From positions 682,001 through 746,000 of the forward strand of contig NZ_NTMH01000040.1 of the NCBI RefSeq assembly GCF_002307475.1: a DNA stretch of 64,000 nt, read 5' to 3'. The notes below the pieces were generated by a model, which saw only the letters and a program-made list of their open reading frames with translations, ran no database searches and was not told the DNA's origin. Below are positions 42,453 through 52,121 of the stretch, in pieces. Made by a program: the position numbers and the translations under genes. The number at the start of each line of letters is the position of its first letter. Position 1 is the first letter of the stretch. This DNA comes from Pantoea allii. Lineage in GTDB: Bacteria; Pseudomonadota; Gammaproteobacteria; Enterobacterales; Enterobacteriaceae.

Positions 42453-43499
42453 TTACAGACGGTGAGAAACGGCGTCCGCTAACAGCGCGAGCACGTCTTC
42501 GCTGTCTTGCCAGTTCAGGCAGGGATCGGTGATCGACTGGCCGTAGGTCAGGGGTTCACCGCTCACCACTTTCTGATTGCCTTCCTCGATAAAACTCTCA
42601 ATCATCACGCCGGCGACCGCGCGCGAACCGCTTTTAATCTGTTCGGCGACGTCGATGGCGACGTCACGCTGGCGGCGATGTTGCTTCAGGCAGTTGCCGT
42701 GACTGAAATCGATGACCAACTGTGGCGACAGACCAAATTCATTTAAACAGGCAGCGGCGTCGGCTACGTCGCTGGCATGATAGTTGGGCTGCTTACCGCC
42801 TCGTAAGATGACATGGCCATGCGGGTTACCGCTGGTCTGGTAAATGGTCATCTGGCCTTCCTTATCCGGCGACAGAAACATATGGCTGGCACGGGATGCA
42901 CGAATGGCATCCACGGCGATACGCACGTTTCCATCCGTACCGTTTTTAAAACCGACCGGGCAGGAGAGCGCCGACGCCATTTCACGGTGGATCTGGCTTT
43001 CTGTGGTGCGTGCACCAATGGCGCCCCAGCTAATCAGGTCAGCAATAAACTGGCCGATCACCATATCCAGGAATTCGGTGGCGGTCGGCAAGCCCAGCGC
43101 GTTGATATCAATCAGAAGCTTGCGGGCAATACTGATGCCGCGATTCACATCAAAGCTGCCGTCCAGGTCGGGATCGGAAATCAGGCCTTTCCAGCCGACC
43201 ACCGTACGCGGTTTTTCGAAATAGGTGCGCATCACGATTTCCAGCCGATCCTGATAACGTTCACGTAGGGCAACTAAACGCTGAGCGTAGTCCAGCGCGG
43301 CGACCGGATCATGCAGGGAGCAGGGGCCGATGACAACCAGTAAACGGGGATCGTCGCCTGTGAGGATGCGGGCAATACGTTTGCGTGCGGCGGTGATGTT
43401 GTCGGCCATGGCAGGTGAAAGCGGATGTTCTGCTGCCAGACTGGCAGGGGAAATCAGGCTGCCAATGCGCGCCGTGCGCAGTTCGTCAGTTTTATTCAT
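42453..43499 (-). CDS. aroH: 3-deoxy-7-phosphoheptulonate synthase, Trp-sensitive type (AroH)
   Basis: First enzyme of the shikimate pathway, condensing PEP and erythrose-4-P (348 aa, class I DAHP synthase). Motifs: VVIGPCSLHD (PEP/metal Cys), MRTYFEKPRTVVGWKGLISDP (in part), GARTTESQIHREMASALSCPVGFKNGTDG (in part), DFSHGNCLKQHRRQ with metal His, and YGQSITDPCLNW. The Trp-regulated identity rests on closeness to E. coli AroH and synteny between selO and ppsR. I see no ACTAGT-type TrpR operator within 150 bases upstream, unlike E. coli, so transcriptional control may differ. Confidence 0.9.
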   Translation of the reverse strand: MNKTDELRTARIGSLISPASLAAEHPLSPAMADNITAARKRIARILTGDDPRLLVVIGPCSLHDPVAALDYAQRLVALRERYQDRLEIVMRTYFEKPRTVVGWKGLISDPDLDGSFDVNRGISIARKLLIDINALGLPTATEFLDMVIGQFIADLISWGAIGARTTESQIHREMASALSCPVGFKNGTDGNVRIAVDAIRASRASHMFLSPDKEGQMTIYQTSGNPHGHVILRGGKQPNYHASDVADAAACLNEFGLSPQLVIDFSHGNCLKQHRRQRDVAIDVAEQIKSGSRAVAGVMIESFIEEGNQKVVSGEPLTYGQSITDPCLNWQDSEDVLALLADAVSHRL

Positions 43500-43651
43500 G
43501 TTGTTCTCTAAGCTTTGTCTTCGCAGCGGTGAAATACCGGGAAGTGATGATGGTCACAATAAACCATTAGCCTGTGAATTCAAGCCACAACGTGACAATG
43601 CACGGTAAAATTGCGGCAGCGGCGCGTTACAGCCCCGCCGCCTGGGGATCA

Positions 43652-44479
43652 TTAATACATGCGGCGCGTCAGGCCCATAATGTCGAGGATTTTGGTGGCG
43701 ATCTCTTCCACGGAATAATTGGTACTGTTGAGATAGCGAATCTGGTGAGTGCGAAACAGCGCTTCGACTTCGCCCACTTCGAGCCGACACTGGCGCAGAG
43801 AAGCATAACGGGTATTTTCCGCACGTTCCTGTCGGATAGCCGCCAGGCGTTCCGGGTCGATTGTCAGGCCAAACAGTTTGTGTTGATGCTGACGCAGGGC
43901 CGGGGGCAATTTCAGATTATCCATGTCGTCGGCGATAAACGGATAGTTAGCAGCACGGATACCAAACTGCATCGCCAGATACAGGCTGGTTGGCGTTTTG
44001 CCACAGCGGGAAACGCCAATCAGGATCACCTGCGCATCTTCCAGGCCGCGCAGAGAGATGCCGTCATCGTGCGCCAGGGTGTAATCGATCGCCGCGATAC
44101 GGGCGTCATATTTACCCAGATTGCTGGCATCAAGCCCGTGCGTTCGGTGCGCGACCGGTGCCGGTGACAGGCCCAGCTCCTGCTGAAGTGGAGCGACCAG
44201 CGCCTGGACAATGTCCTGACAAAAGCCTTCACTCTGAACAATGATGTCGCGTACTTCAGGCGTCACAATGGAAAAAAATACCAACGGGCGCACGCCACTT
44301 TGCTGGTAAAGCGCATTGATTTGCGCCTTAACGGCCTGCGCACGCTGCACGTTTTCAACAAACGGCAGGGTGACGCTGGTGGTATTTACCGGAAACTGAG
44401 ATAACACGGCGTGGCCCAGCACTTCGGCTGTAATTGCTGTGCCGTCGGAAATATAGAAAACGCTTCTGTCAGTGGTCAT
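43652..44479 (-). CDS. ppsR: PEP synthetase regulatory protein PpsR
   Basis: Bifunctional ADP-dependent kinase / Pi-dependent pyrophosphorylase (275 aa, DUF299 family) that inactivates PEP synthase by phosphorylating a Thr next to its catalytic His, and reactivates it. P-loop-like motif GVSRCGKTPTSLYLA near residue 150; other conserved blocks are FYISDGTAITAEVLGHA, AIDYTLAHDDG and NYPFIADDMD. The target ppsA is transcribed divergently 434 bases away. GAGG lies 9 bases before the ATG. Confidence 0.94.
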   Translation of the reverse strand: MTTDRSVFYISDGTAITAEVLGHAVLSQFPVNTTSVTLPFVENVQRAQAVKAQINALYQQSGVRPLVFFSIVTPEVRDIIVQSEGFCQDIVQALVAPLQQELGLSPAPVAHRTHGLDASNLGKYDARIAAIDYTLAHDDGISLRGLEDAQVILIGVSRCGKTPTSLYLAMQFGIRAANYPFIADDMDNLKLPPALRQHQHKLFGLTIDPERLAAIRQERAENTRYASLRQCRLEVGEVEALFRTHQIRYLNSTNYSVEEIATKILDIMGLTRRMY

Positions 44480-44913
44480 GAGTCGTGCCTCGGGCAGAGA
44501 AGTCGTGATAAGAATTGGATGATTCAGTCAATATAACCATGCCTTCAGGCGCAAGTGTAGCTCTCTCATTCTGTGCCAGCCGCTTTTCCCTTTTCGCCCT
44601 AAGGCTATCCCTGTTCCTGCCTGCATATTTCCTCACCTGCTAGCCTTTGGCGATAAACACGGGCGGCGTGTGTTGCGCAACAACAAAAGCGGCATACGCG
44701 ACGGTAAAAATAATAAGTGATTTATTATCAATATTTTATTGAGAAACGATTGCCTTGCGCAACGTTGCAAAAAACCAGGCGCAATTCTGAAACTGCCTCA
44801 GAGAATCTGCTTTAACGATTCAACAGATCGTGTTTCGTCAGACGTTATGCCAGGCTGAATGTGTTAATAGCAGGATTTTCCATGTGCCCATTCATTAATA
44901 AAGGATCAGTTCA
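44480..44913. other. divergent ppsR / ppsA control region
   Basis: 434 bases with no gene. Left part is the ppsR leader; the stretch 44690-44750 is AT-rich. A Cra-like site sits at 44811-44822; a second weaker one (GAGAAACGATTGC) is near 44741. Confidence 0.6.
44811..44822 (+). promoter_or_regulatory. Cra (FruR) binding site upstream of ppsA
   Basis: TTTAACGATTCA, reverse TGAATCGTTAAA, fits the Cra consensus TGAAWCGNTNNA. It is about 92 bases before the ppsA ATG. In E. coli Cra activates ppsA from an upstream site when fructose-1-P/FBP levels are low. Confidence 0.72.
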
Positions 44914-47298
44914 ATGTCCAATAAAGGCGAACAGCCCTTAGTACTTTGGTACAACCAGCTTGGCATGCATGATGTTGATCGGGTGGGGGGCAAAAATGCC
45001 TCTCTGGGTGAGATGATTACCAATTTGTCATCTTTAGGTGTGTCAGTACCGAATGGTTTTGCCACCACTTCCTGGGCCTTTAATCAGTTTCTTGAGCAGA
45101 GCGGTCTGAACCAGCGTATCTATGCTTTGCTGGATGGCACCAATATTGATGATGTTGATCAACTGGCGAAAGCGGGTAAACAAATACGCCAGTGGGTGGT
45201 CGAAACCCCATTCCAGCCTGAACTCGAAGCCGCCATTCTTTCGGCGTATGACCAACTGTCTGCGGATGATGCAGACGCGTCCTTCGCCGTGCGTTCATCC
45301 GCCACCGCTGAAGATATGCCTGATGCGTCCTTCGCCGGACAGCAGGAAACCTTCCTGAACGTGCAGGGCATTGAGTCAGTCATGGTAGCGGTCAAACACG
45401 TTTATGCCTCGCTGTTTAATGACCGTGCCATCTCTTACCGCGTCCATCAGGGCTACGATCATCGTGGCGTGGCGCTGTCGGCGGGGATTCAGCGCATGGT
45501 GCGGTCTGACCTGGCCTCATCCGGTGTGATGTTCACCATTGATACGGAATCAGGCTTTGATCAGGTGGTGTTTATTACCGCCGCGCTGGGCCTGGGCGAA
45601 ATGGTGGTGCAGGGAGCGGTGAATCCGGACGAGTTTTATGTGCACAAGCCGACGCTGGCCGCGAAACGTCCTGCCATCGTGCGTCGCAACATGGGCTCGA
45701 AAAAAGTGCGGATGGTTTACGCCGACTCACGGGAACATGGCGAGCAGGTGCGCATCGAAGACGTTGCGGAAGCCGAGCGCGACCGTTTCTGTCTGAGCGA
45801 TGCCGAAGTTGAGGCGCTGGCCCATCAGGCGGTGCTGATTGAGCAACACTACAAACGGCCGATGGATATCGAGTGGGCTAAAGACGGCCATACCGGCAAG
45901 CTGTTTATCGTCCAGGCGCGCCCTGAAACTGTGCGTTCCAATGGTCAGGTGATGGAGCGTTACAGCCTGCAAGGGCAGGGTAATGTGGTGATTGAGGGCC
46001 GCGCTATCGGTCACCGTATTGGTGCTGGTCCGGTTAAGGTCATTCATGATATCAGCGAGATGAACCGCATTGAAAAAGGCGACGTGCTGGTGACGGATAT
46101 GACCGATCCCGACTGGGAACCGATCATGAAAAAGGCCTCAGCCATTGTGACCAATCGCGGCGGCCGTACCTGTCATGCTGCGATTATCGCGCGTGAGCTG
46201 GGTATTCCAGCGGTGGTGGGATGCGGCGATGCCACAGAGCGCCTCAAAGAAGGCCACAACGTCACCGTTTCCTGTGCAGAAGGCGATACTGGCTATGTCT
46301 ATGACGAACTGCTCGACTTCGATGTCACCAGTTCGCAGGTCGATACCATGCCGGATTTGCCGCTTAAGATCATGATGAACGTGGGTAACCCGGATCGCGC
46401 CTTTGATTTCGCCTGCCTGCCGAACGAAGGTGTCGGGCTGGCGCGTCTGGAATTTATCATCAACCGCATGATTGGCGTGCACCCCAAAGCGTTACTGGAG
46501 TTTGATCAGCAAACCCCCGAGTTGCAGAAGCAAATTCGTCAGTTGATGAAAGGCTTCGACGATCCGGTTGAGTTCTACATTGCGCGTCTGACCGAAGGGA
46601 TCGCGACGCTGGGCGCGGCTTTCGCACCAAAACGGGTGATTGTGCGCCTGTCGGATTTTAAAACTAATGAATACGCCAATCTGGTGGGTGGGGAACGTTA
46701 CGAACCGGAAGAAGAGAACCCGATGCTGGGATTCCGTGGCGCGGGCCGTTACGTGTCCGAAAGCTTCCGTGACTGTTTTGCGCTGGAGTGCGAAGCGGTG
46801 AAGCGGGTACGAAACGAGATGGGACTGACCAACGTCGAGATCATGGTGCCGTTTGTACGTACGGTCGATCAGGCTCAGGCGGTGGTGGAGGAGTTAGGTC
46901 GCCAGGGGCTGAAGCGCGGAGAGAACGGGCTTAAGGTCATTATGATGTGTGAAATACCGTCGAATGCGCTGTTGGCCGAGCAGTTCTTACAACACTTTGA
47001 CGGTTTCTCCATTGGATCTAATGACATGACTCAGCTGGCGCTGGGGCTGGATCGCGATTCCGGGGTCGTCTCAGCTTTGTTTGATGAACGGAATGAGGCG
47101 GTAAAAGCGTTGCTGTCCATGGCGATTCAGGCGGCGAAAAAACAGGGGAAATACGTTGGGATATGTGGTCAGGGACCTTCCGACCATCAGGATTTTGCTG
47201 CCTGGTTAATGGAGCAGGGCATTGACAGCCTGTCATTGAATCCGGATACCGTTGTTGAAACCTGGTTAAGCCTGGCGGCCCTGAACAAAACCGCCTGA
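44914..47298 (+). CDS. ppsA: phosphoenolpyruvate synthase
   Basis: Converts pyruvate, ATP and water to PEP, AMP and phosphate in gluconeogenesis (794 aa). N-terminal ATP-grasp-type domain (GGKNASLGEM near 26, SFAVRSSATAEDMPDASFAG near 120), central swivelling domain with catalytic His in NRGGRTCHAAIIARELGIPAVVG (in part) near 415-435, and C-terminal PEP/pyruvate TIM barrel (IGSNDMTQLALGLDRDSG near 700). The Thr of GGRTCHAA is the site PpsR phosphorylates in E. coli. AAGGATCAGTTCA precedes the ATG. Confidence 0.96.
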   Translation: MSNKGEQPLVLWYNQLGMHDVDRVGGKNASLGEMITNLSSLGVSVPNGFATTSWAFNQFLEQSGLNQRIYALLDGTNIDDVDQLAKAGKQIRQWVVETPFQPELEAAILSAYDQLSADDADASFAVRSSATAEDMPDASFAGQQETFLNVQGIESVMVAVKHVYASLFNDRAISYRVHQGYDHRGVALSAGIQRMVRSDLASSGVMFTIDTESGFDQVVFITAALGLGEMVVQGAVNPDEFYVHKPTLAAKRPAIVRRNMGSKKVRMVYADSREHGEQVRIEDVAEAERDRFCLSDAEVEALAHQAVLIEQHYKRPMDIEWAKDGHTGKLFIVQARPETVRSNGQVMERYSLQGQGNVVIEGRAIGHRIGAGPVKVIHDISEMNRIEKGDVLVTDMTDPDWEPIMKKASAIVTNRGGRTCHAAIIARELGIPAVVGCGDATERLKEGHNVTVSCAEGDTGYVYDELLDFDVTSSQVDTMPDLPLKIMMNVGNPDRAFDFACLPNEGVGLARLEFIINRMIGVHPKALLEFDQQTPELQKQIRQLMKGFDDPVEFYIARLTEGIATLGAAFAPKRVIVRLSDFKTNEYANLVGGERYEPEEENPMLGFRGAGRYVSESFRDCFALECEAVKRVRNEMGLTNVEIMVPFVRTVDQAQAVVEELGRQGLKRGENGLKVIMMCEIPSNALLAEQFLQHFDGFSIGSNDMTQLALGLDRDSGVVSALFDERNEAVKALLSMAIQAAKKQGKYVGICGQGPSDHQDFAAWLMEQGIDSLSLNPDTVVETWLSLAALNKTA

Positions 47299-47322
47299 GG
47301 TTATTAGTAAGATTACTGCCTG

Positions 47323-47346
47323 AAGGCCAGCGAATGCTGGCCTTTT
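47323..47346 (+). terminator. terminator of ppsA
   Basis: AAGGCCAGC-GAAT-GCTGGCCTT with TTT following, 25 bases after the ppsA stop. Confidence 0.9.
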
Positions 47347-47367
47347 TGGTTTCACTTTTCGACAGGC

Positions 47368-47467
47368 AAAAAAAAGCCCATCACAGGGGATGGGCAAAGA
47401 CTACACACAGCAATTCTTTACGCTACTCAGGGGAAATTAGGGTGTTTAGAAACCAGTAAGTTGATTT
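47368..47467 (-). ncRNA. rprA: small regulatory RNA RprA
   Basis: Hfq-dependent sRNA, about 100 nt, which in E. coli activates rpoS translation and represses csgD and ydaM. The 3' part on the minus strand is nearly identical to E. coli RprA: the CCCCTGAGT core, then GAATTGCTGTGTGTAGTCTT, then the terminator GCCCATC / GATGGGC with eight T. The 5' part has diverged but can still form a small hairpin (GAAATC / GGTTTC). Position between ydiK and ppsA is the same as in E. coli. The 5' end is estimated from a TATGTT -10 at 47470-47475 and could be off by several bases. Confidence 0.9.
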
Positions 47468-47473
47468 CCAACA

Positions 47474-47487
47474 TAGGAAATATGTTA
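47474..47487 (-). promoter_or_regulatory. RcsB-type box upstream of rprA
   Basis: TAACATATTTCCTA on the minus strand matches the RcsAB consensus TAAGAATATTCCTA at 10 of 14 positions, including the conserved TTCCTA end. It abuts the predicted -10 element. E. coli rprA is strictly RcsB-dependent. Confidence 0.7.
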
Positions 47488-47660
47488 TTCACACGGCTCG
47501 CTGGCGTCTTTAAGAATCCTCTTATTAGTTTAAAAGAAATAATATTTTGACGACTGGCTAGAGCGTTTCGGACCGTTATTATGTTTAGAAAGTAATCATT
47601 TTAGCGTGAGGAATGGGCCAGAGACGTGAAATATGCGTTTTATCTTAAAATCCGCTAATG

Positions 47661-47694
47661 AAAAAATGGCTGGCGATATCTTAATCAGCCAGCC
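47661..47694 (-). terminator. terminator of ydiK
   Basis: Minus-strand GGCTGGC / GCCAGCC stem with a 13-base loop, followed by ATTTTTT. It lies 35 bases after the ydiK stop. Between it and the rprA promoter (47490-47660) I see no feature. Confidence 0.82.
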
Positions 47695-47728
47695 AACTTA
47701 ACGACTACTAATCATATAAAATCAAGAA

Positions 47729-48829
47729 TCAGGGCTGTTCTTCCGGTGATTCCTTTGCGACCCGCAGGGGATCGGCGCTCGGGGCAGGCACTTCATGCAT
47801 CCAGACGGAGACCAGTCGATAAGAAACGGCCAGCACAACCGGTCCAATAAACAGACCAATCATACCGAAGGCGATTAATCCCCCGATGACGCCGGACAGA
47901 ATCAAAATCAGGGGGAGATCCGCGCCCATACGAATCAGCACCGGACGCAGAATGTTATCCAGCGTACCGACCACGCAACTCCAGATCAGCAGTACCGTGC
48001 CCCAGGTGGTATCTCCACTCCAGTAGAGATAAATAATGGCGGGAACCAGCACCAGCAGAGGACCGATTTGCACCAGGCAACAGAGAATCATCAACACGGT
48101 CAGCAGGGTGGCATAGGGGATGCCAGAAACTGCCAGCCCGATGCCGCCCAGAACGCCCTGTACCAGCGCGGTAACGACCACGCCGAGCGCGACGGCGCGT
48201 ACGGCCTGTCCGGCCAGCAAAACCGCGGCATCACCCCGTCTGCCCGCCATGCGCCAGGCAAAATGACGGATACCCAGCGCCGCTTGCTCACCGCGCCAGT
48301 ACAGCAGCACGCTGAACAGCAGCATCACGGCCAGATGAATCATAAAGCGGCCAAAGTGTCCGGCCTGCGCAACAAAGAAGCCGGTGGTGCGGCCCACATA
48401 GGGCTGCAGTTTTGCCATGATGGCCGCGCCGCCGCCCGCCACCAGTTTTTGGTAACTGGCATACAGCTTCTCGCCCACCATGGGAATATCGTTAAGCCAG
48501 CTCAGGGTTGGCAACATATGTCCCTGGGTCGCCCAGGCGATAACCGGTGCGCTGTTATCGATCAGGCTGTTAACCAGCAGGGCAACCGGAATAATAAACA
48601 ACAGCAGCAGCAGAATGGTCATAACAATCACCGCCAGAAAGCGCTGTCCCCAGAGCAGCCGCTGAATTTTCAGCATCAGTGGCCAGGTGGCGATGACCAC
48701 CATGCTTGCCCAGGCAAAACCCAATATGAACGGCTGAACCACCCATAAACAGGCGGCGATTAAGAGTAAAATGAACATCAACGTGAATAACATCTGGGGA
48801 AGATCTATCTGCCGTTCCAGGCTTTTCAT
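47729..48829 (-). CDS. ydiK: AI-2E/PerM-family inner membrane transporter YdiK
   Basis: AI-2E family permease-like protein (about 366 aa) with seven to eight helices; E. coli YdiK counterpart. Conserved regions: CLWVVQPFILGFAWASMVV, FIIPVALLVNSLID, LLFSVLLYWRGEQAALGIRHFA, GVVVTALVQGVLGGIGLAVSGIPYA (in part) and IRMGADLPLILILSGVIGGL. The transported substrate is unknown. The start is uncertain: ATG 48829 (GAGG 11 bases upstream) aligns with the E. coli N-terminus; in-frame ATGs at 48838 and 48895 would add a hydrophilic tail. Confidence 0.87.
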   Translation of the reverse strand: MKSLERQIDLPQMLFTLMFILLLIAACLWVVQPFILGFAWASMVVIATWPLMLKIQRLLWGQRFLAVIVMTILLLLLFIIPVALLVNSLIDNSAPVIAWATQGHMLPTLSWLNDIPMVGEKLYASYQKLVAGGGAAIMAKLQPYVGRTTGFFVAQAGHFGRFMIHLAVMLLFSVLLYWRGEQAALGIRHFAWRMAGRRGDAAVLLAGQAVRAVALGVVVTALVQGVLGGIGLAVSGIPYATLLTVLMILCCLVQIGPLLVLVPAIIYLYWSGDTTWGTVLLIWSCVVGTLDNILRPVLIRMGADLPLILILSGVIGGLIAFGMIGLFIGPVVLAVSYRLVSVWMHEVPAPSADPLRVAKESPEEQP

Positions 48830-49036
48830 CTTAGGCATTACCTCATTGGAATCCGTCAACTCAGGGGATAACGGTGCCCCATAATCATGAGCCATTTCAT
48901 GGTGTTTATACAGGCTTGTAAAGAAATGGTTTCAGCTTCCCCTGAAAAAACGACAGCGCCGTTGGAAATGTGATAAAACTGAGGCGTAAAGCAAGATACA
49001 GACGCAAACCTACCCAACATCTTTGGTCACATAATA

Positions 49037-52000
49037 ATGATCCCACAGATTTCTCAGGCACCAGGTCTTATCCAGCGGGTGCTGACATTTCTTGAAACCC
49101 TCAAAGCGCAGGGTTTCACTGGCGATACCGCCACCAGTTACGCCGACAGACTTTCGCTTTCCACCGACAACAGCATCTATCAGCTTCTGCCCGATGCGGT
49201 GCTTTTCCCGCGTTCCACGGCAGACGTTGCCCTGATAGCACGGCTTGCGGGTGAAGCGCCCTTTTCAGGCCTGGTCTTTACCCCGCGCGGCGGTGGCACC
49301 GGCACCAACGGCCAGTCGCTGAATCAGGGCATTATTGTCGACATGTCGCGCTACATGAACCGCATCCTGGAGATCAATACCGAACAGGGATGGGTACGCG
49401 TTGAAGCCGGCGTGGTAAAAGACCAGCTTAATGCTTACCTGAAACCTTTTGGCTTCTTCTTTTCGCCAGAGTTATCGACCAGTAACCGAGCCACGCTCGG
49501 CGGGATGATTAACACCGATGCATCCGGGCAGGGTTCGCTGGTCTACGGCAAAACCTCTGACCATGTTTTGGGCCTGCGGGCCGTGCTGCTCGGCGGGGAT
49601 ATTCTGGATACCCGGCCGGTACCCACCGCGCTGGCAGAGCATCTGGCGCAAACGCCAACCCCCGAAGGCCGGATTTATCAGCAGGTACTGAGTCGTTGCC
49701 GTGAACATCGCGAACTGATTCTGGAAAAGTTTCCCAAACTTAACCGTTTCCTGACCGGTTACGATCTGCGCCATGTGTTTAGCGATGATATGCAGACCTT
49801 TGACCTGACGCGGCTGTTATGTGGCGCGGAAGGGACGCTGGCGTTTATCACTGAAGCCCGTCTGGATATTACGCCTCTGCCCAAGGTGCGGCGCATCGTC
49901 AATATCAAGTATGACGCTTTCGATTCCGCGCTACGTAACGCGCCGCTGATGGTAGAAGCCCAGGCGCTGTCGGTAGAAACGGTTGACTCCAAAGTCCTGA
50001 ATCTGGCGCGGGAAGACATTGTCTGGCATTCCGTTCGCGAGCTGATTACGGATATTCCGGATAAAGAGATGCTGGGGCTGAATATTGTGGAGTTTGCCGG
50101 AGATGATGCCCAGCAGATCGATCGGCAAATGACGCAGCTTTGTGCCCGTCTGGATACCTTAATGGCAGCGCAGCAGGGCGGCGTTATCGGCTACCAGCTC
50201 TGTGACGATCTTGATGGGATCGAGCGCATCTACAACATGCGTAAAAAAGCCGTGGGCTTACTTGGCAATGCCAAAGGGCGTGCCAAGCCGATCCCGTTTG
50301 TTGAAGACACGGCCGTTCCACCTGAACATCTTGCCGATTATATCGTCGAGTTCCGTGCGCTTCTGGACAGCCATGGCCTGAGTTATGGCATGTTTGGTCA
50401 TGTGGATGCCGGCGTGCTTCACGTCCGCCCGGCACTGGATATGTGCGATCCTCATCAGGAAATGATGATGAAGCAAATTTCCGATGAGGTAGTTGCCTTA
50501 ACCGCACGCTATGGTGGCCTGCTTTGGGGCGAACATGGCAAGGGCTTCCGCGCACAGTACAGCCCGGCGTTTTTTGGTGAAACGCTGTTTAATGAGCTGC
50601 GCCGCATTAAAGCCGCCTTCGATCCCGATAACCGACTTAATCCCGGCAAGATTTGTACACCGTTCGACAGCGATGCGGCAATGATGCAGGTCGATGCGAC
50701 CAAGCGTGGCAGCTACGATCGCCAGATTCCCCTTCAGGTGCGTGAAACCTGGCGTGGCGCGCTGGAGTGTAATGGCAACGGGCTATGCTTTAATTTTGAT
50801 GCCCGCAGCCCGATGTGCCCCTCCATGAAAATCACCCGTAACCGCATTCACTCGCCCAAAGGGCGCGCGACCTTAACGCGGGAATGGCTGCGTTTACTGG
50901 CGGAGCAGGGGGTTGATCCGCTGATGCTGGAGAAAAAGCTGCCGGAAAATACTCTGTCGCTCCGCGCGCTGATAAGCAGAATGCGCAATACCTGGTATGC
51001 GAATAAAGGGGAATATGACTTTTCACATGAGGTGAAGGAGGCGATGTCAGGTTGCCTGGCCTGTAAAGCCTGTTCCACCCAGTGCCCGATTAAGATTGAC
51101 GTCCCGGATTTTCGTTCCCGCTTTTTACAGCTCTACCATACGCGCTATCTGCGCCCGATCAGCGACCACCTGGTCGCAGCGGTCGAAAGCTATGCGCCAC
51201 TCATGGCAAAAGCGCCGGGCGTGTTTAACTTTTTTCTGAAGCAGCCCTGGGCCTCTTCCTTCAGTAAAACGCACATCGGCATGGTCGACTTGCCGTTACT
51301 GTCATCGCCGACGCTCAAGCAGCAGTTGAGCGGGCACCCGGCCATGAATATGACGCTGGAGCAGCTTGAAGCGCTCAGTGACACACAGCGAGCCAAAAAA
51401 GTGCTGGTGGTGCAGGACCCCTTCACCAGCTTCTATGAAGCCAGGCTGGTGCACGATTTTATTACGCTGATTGAAAAACTGGGTTATCAGCCGGTTCTGC
51501 TGCCGTTCACGCCTAACGGCAAAGCGCAGCACGTGAAAGGCTTTTTACAACGCTTTGCCCGCACGGCCAGTAAAACTGCCGATTTCCTGAATCGCGTGGC
51601 AAAGCTGGGGATGCCGATGGTGGGGATCGATCCGGCAACGGTGCTGTGTTACCGCGATGAGTATCGTCAGACGCTGGGCGAGGCCCGCGGTGACTTTACT
51701 GTGTTGCTGGTGCATGAGTGGCTGCAGAATGCGCTGCAGGAACGTGAGGTACAGGTCACCGGCGGGGAATCATGGTATCTGTTTGCCCACTGCACGGAGG
51801 TCACGGCCCTTCCGGCAACGCCCGGTCAGTGGCAGGCGATTTTCTCGCGCTTCGGCGCAAAGCTCGAAAACATTAACGTGGGTTGCTGCGGAATGGCAGG
51901 CACCTATGGTCACGAAAGCCAGAATCTGGAGAATTCGCTGGGGATTTATGCGCTGTCATGGCATCCACAGTTGCAAAAACTCCCGCGTCAACGCTGTCTG

Positions 52001-52090
52001 GCAACCGGTTTTTCCTGCCGCAGTCAGGTCAAACGGGTAGAGGGCAACGGGATGCGTCATCCGCTTCAGGCACTGCTTGAATTAGTGTAA
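49037..52090 (+). CDS. ydiJ: FAD/Fe-S oxidoreductase YdiJ (D-2-hydroxyglutarate dehydrogenase type)
   Basis: Large fused flavoprotein (1017 aa). N-terminal VAO/PCMH-type FAD domain with PRGGGTGTNGQSLNQGIIVD near 82 and TLGGMINTDASGQGSLVYGKTSDHVLGLR (in part) near 155; central FAD-oxidase C domain (GHVDAGVLHVRPALD, LLWGEHGKGFRAQY); then a ferredoxin-like segment with CLACKACSTQCPIKIDVPDF near 672 and a C-terminal CCG-type domain (INVGCCGMAGTYGHESQN). YdiJ of E. coli and Serratia is linked to D-2-hydroxyglutarate oxidation. Its start has no clear ribosome binding site. It ends 31 bases before a convergent Fur-box gene. Confidence 0.9.
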   Translation: MIPQISQAPGLIQRVLTFLETLKAQGFTGDTATSYADRLSLSTDNSIYQLLPDAVLFPRSTADVALIARLAGEAPFSGLVFTPRGGGTGTNGQSLNQGIIVDMSRYMNRILEINTEQGWVRVEAGVVKDQLNAYLKPFGFFFSPELSTSNRATLGGMINTDASGQGSLVYGKTSDHVLGLRAVLLGGDILDTRPVPTALAEHLAQTPTPEGRIYQQVLSRCREHRELILEKFPKLNRFLTGYDLRHVFSDDMQTFDLTRLLCGAEGTLAFITEARLDITPLPKVRRIVNIKYDAFDSALRNAPLMVEAQALSVETVDSKVLNLAREDIVWHSVRELITDIPDKEMLGLNIVEFAGDDAQQIDRQMTQLCARLDTLMAAQQGGVIGYQLCDDLDGIERIYNMRKKAVGLLGNAKGRAKPIPFVEDTAVPPEHLADYIVEFRALLDSHGLSYGMFGHVDAGVLHVRPALDMCDPHQEMMMKQISDEVVALTARYGGLLWGEHGKGFRAQYSPAFFGETLFNELRRIKAAFDPDNRLNPGKICTPFDSDAAMMQVDATKRGSYDRQIPLQVRETWRGALECNGNGLCFNFDARSPMCPSMKITRNRIHSPKGRATLTREWLRLLAEQGVDPLMLEKKLPENTLSLRALISRMRNTWYANKGEYDFSHEVKEAMSGCLACKACSTQCPIKIDVPDFRSRFLQLYHTRYLRPISDHLVAAVESYAPLMAKAPGVFNFFLKQPWASSFSKTHIGMVDLPLLSSPTLKQQLSGHPAMNMTLEQLEALSDTQRAKKVLVVQDPFTSFYEARLVHDFITLIEKLGYQPVLLPFTPNGKAQHVKGFLQRFARTASKTADFLNRVAKLGMPMVGIDPATVLCYRDEYRQTLGEARGDFTVLLVHEWLQNALQEREVQVTGGESWYLFAHCTEVTALPATPGQWQAIFSRFGAKLENINVGCCGMAGTYGHESQNLENSLGIYALSWHPQLQKLPRQRCLATGFSCRSQVKRVEGNGMRHPLQALLELV

Positions 52091-52121
52091 AACGGGTAGG
52101 CGACGCCGATCGCAGGTTGGA

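Noticed and set aside
43500..43651. TrpR operator for aroH
   Set aside because: No ACTAGT-type inverted repeat found in the upstream 150 bases.
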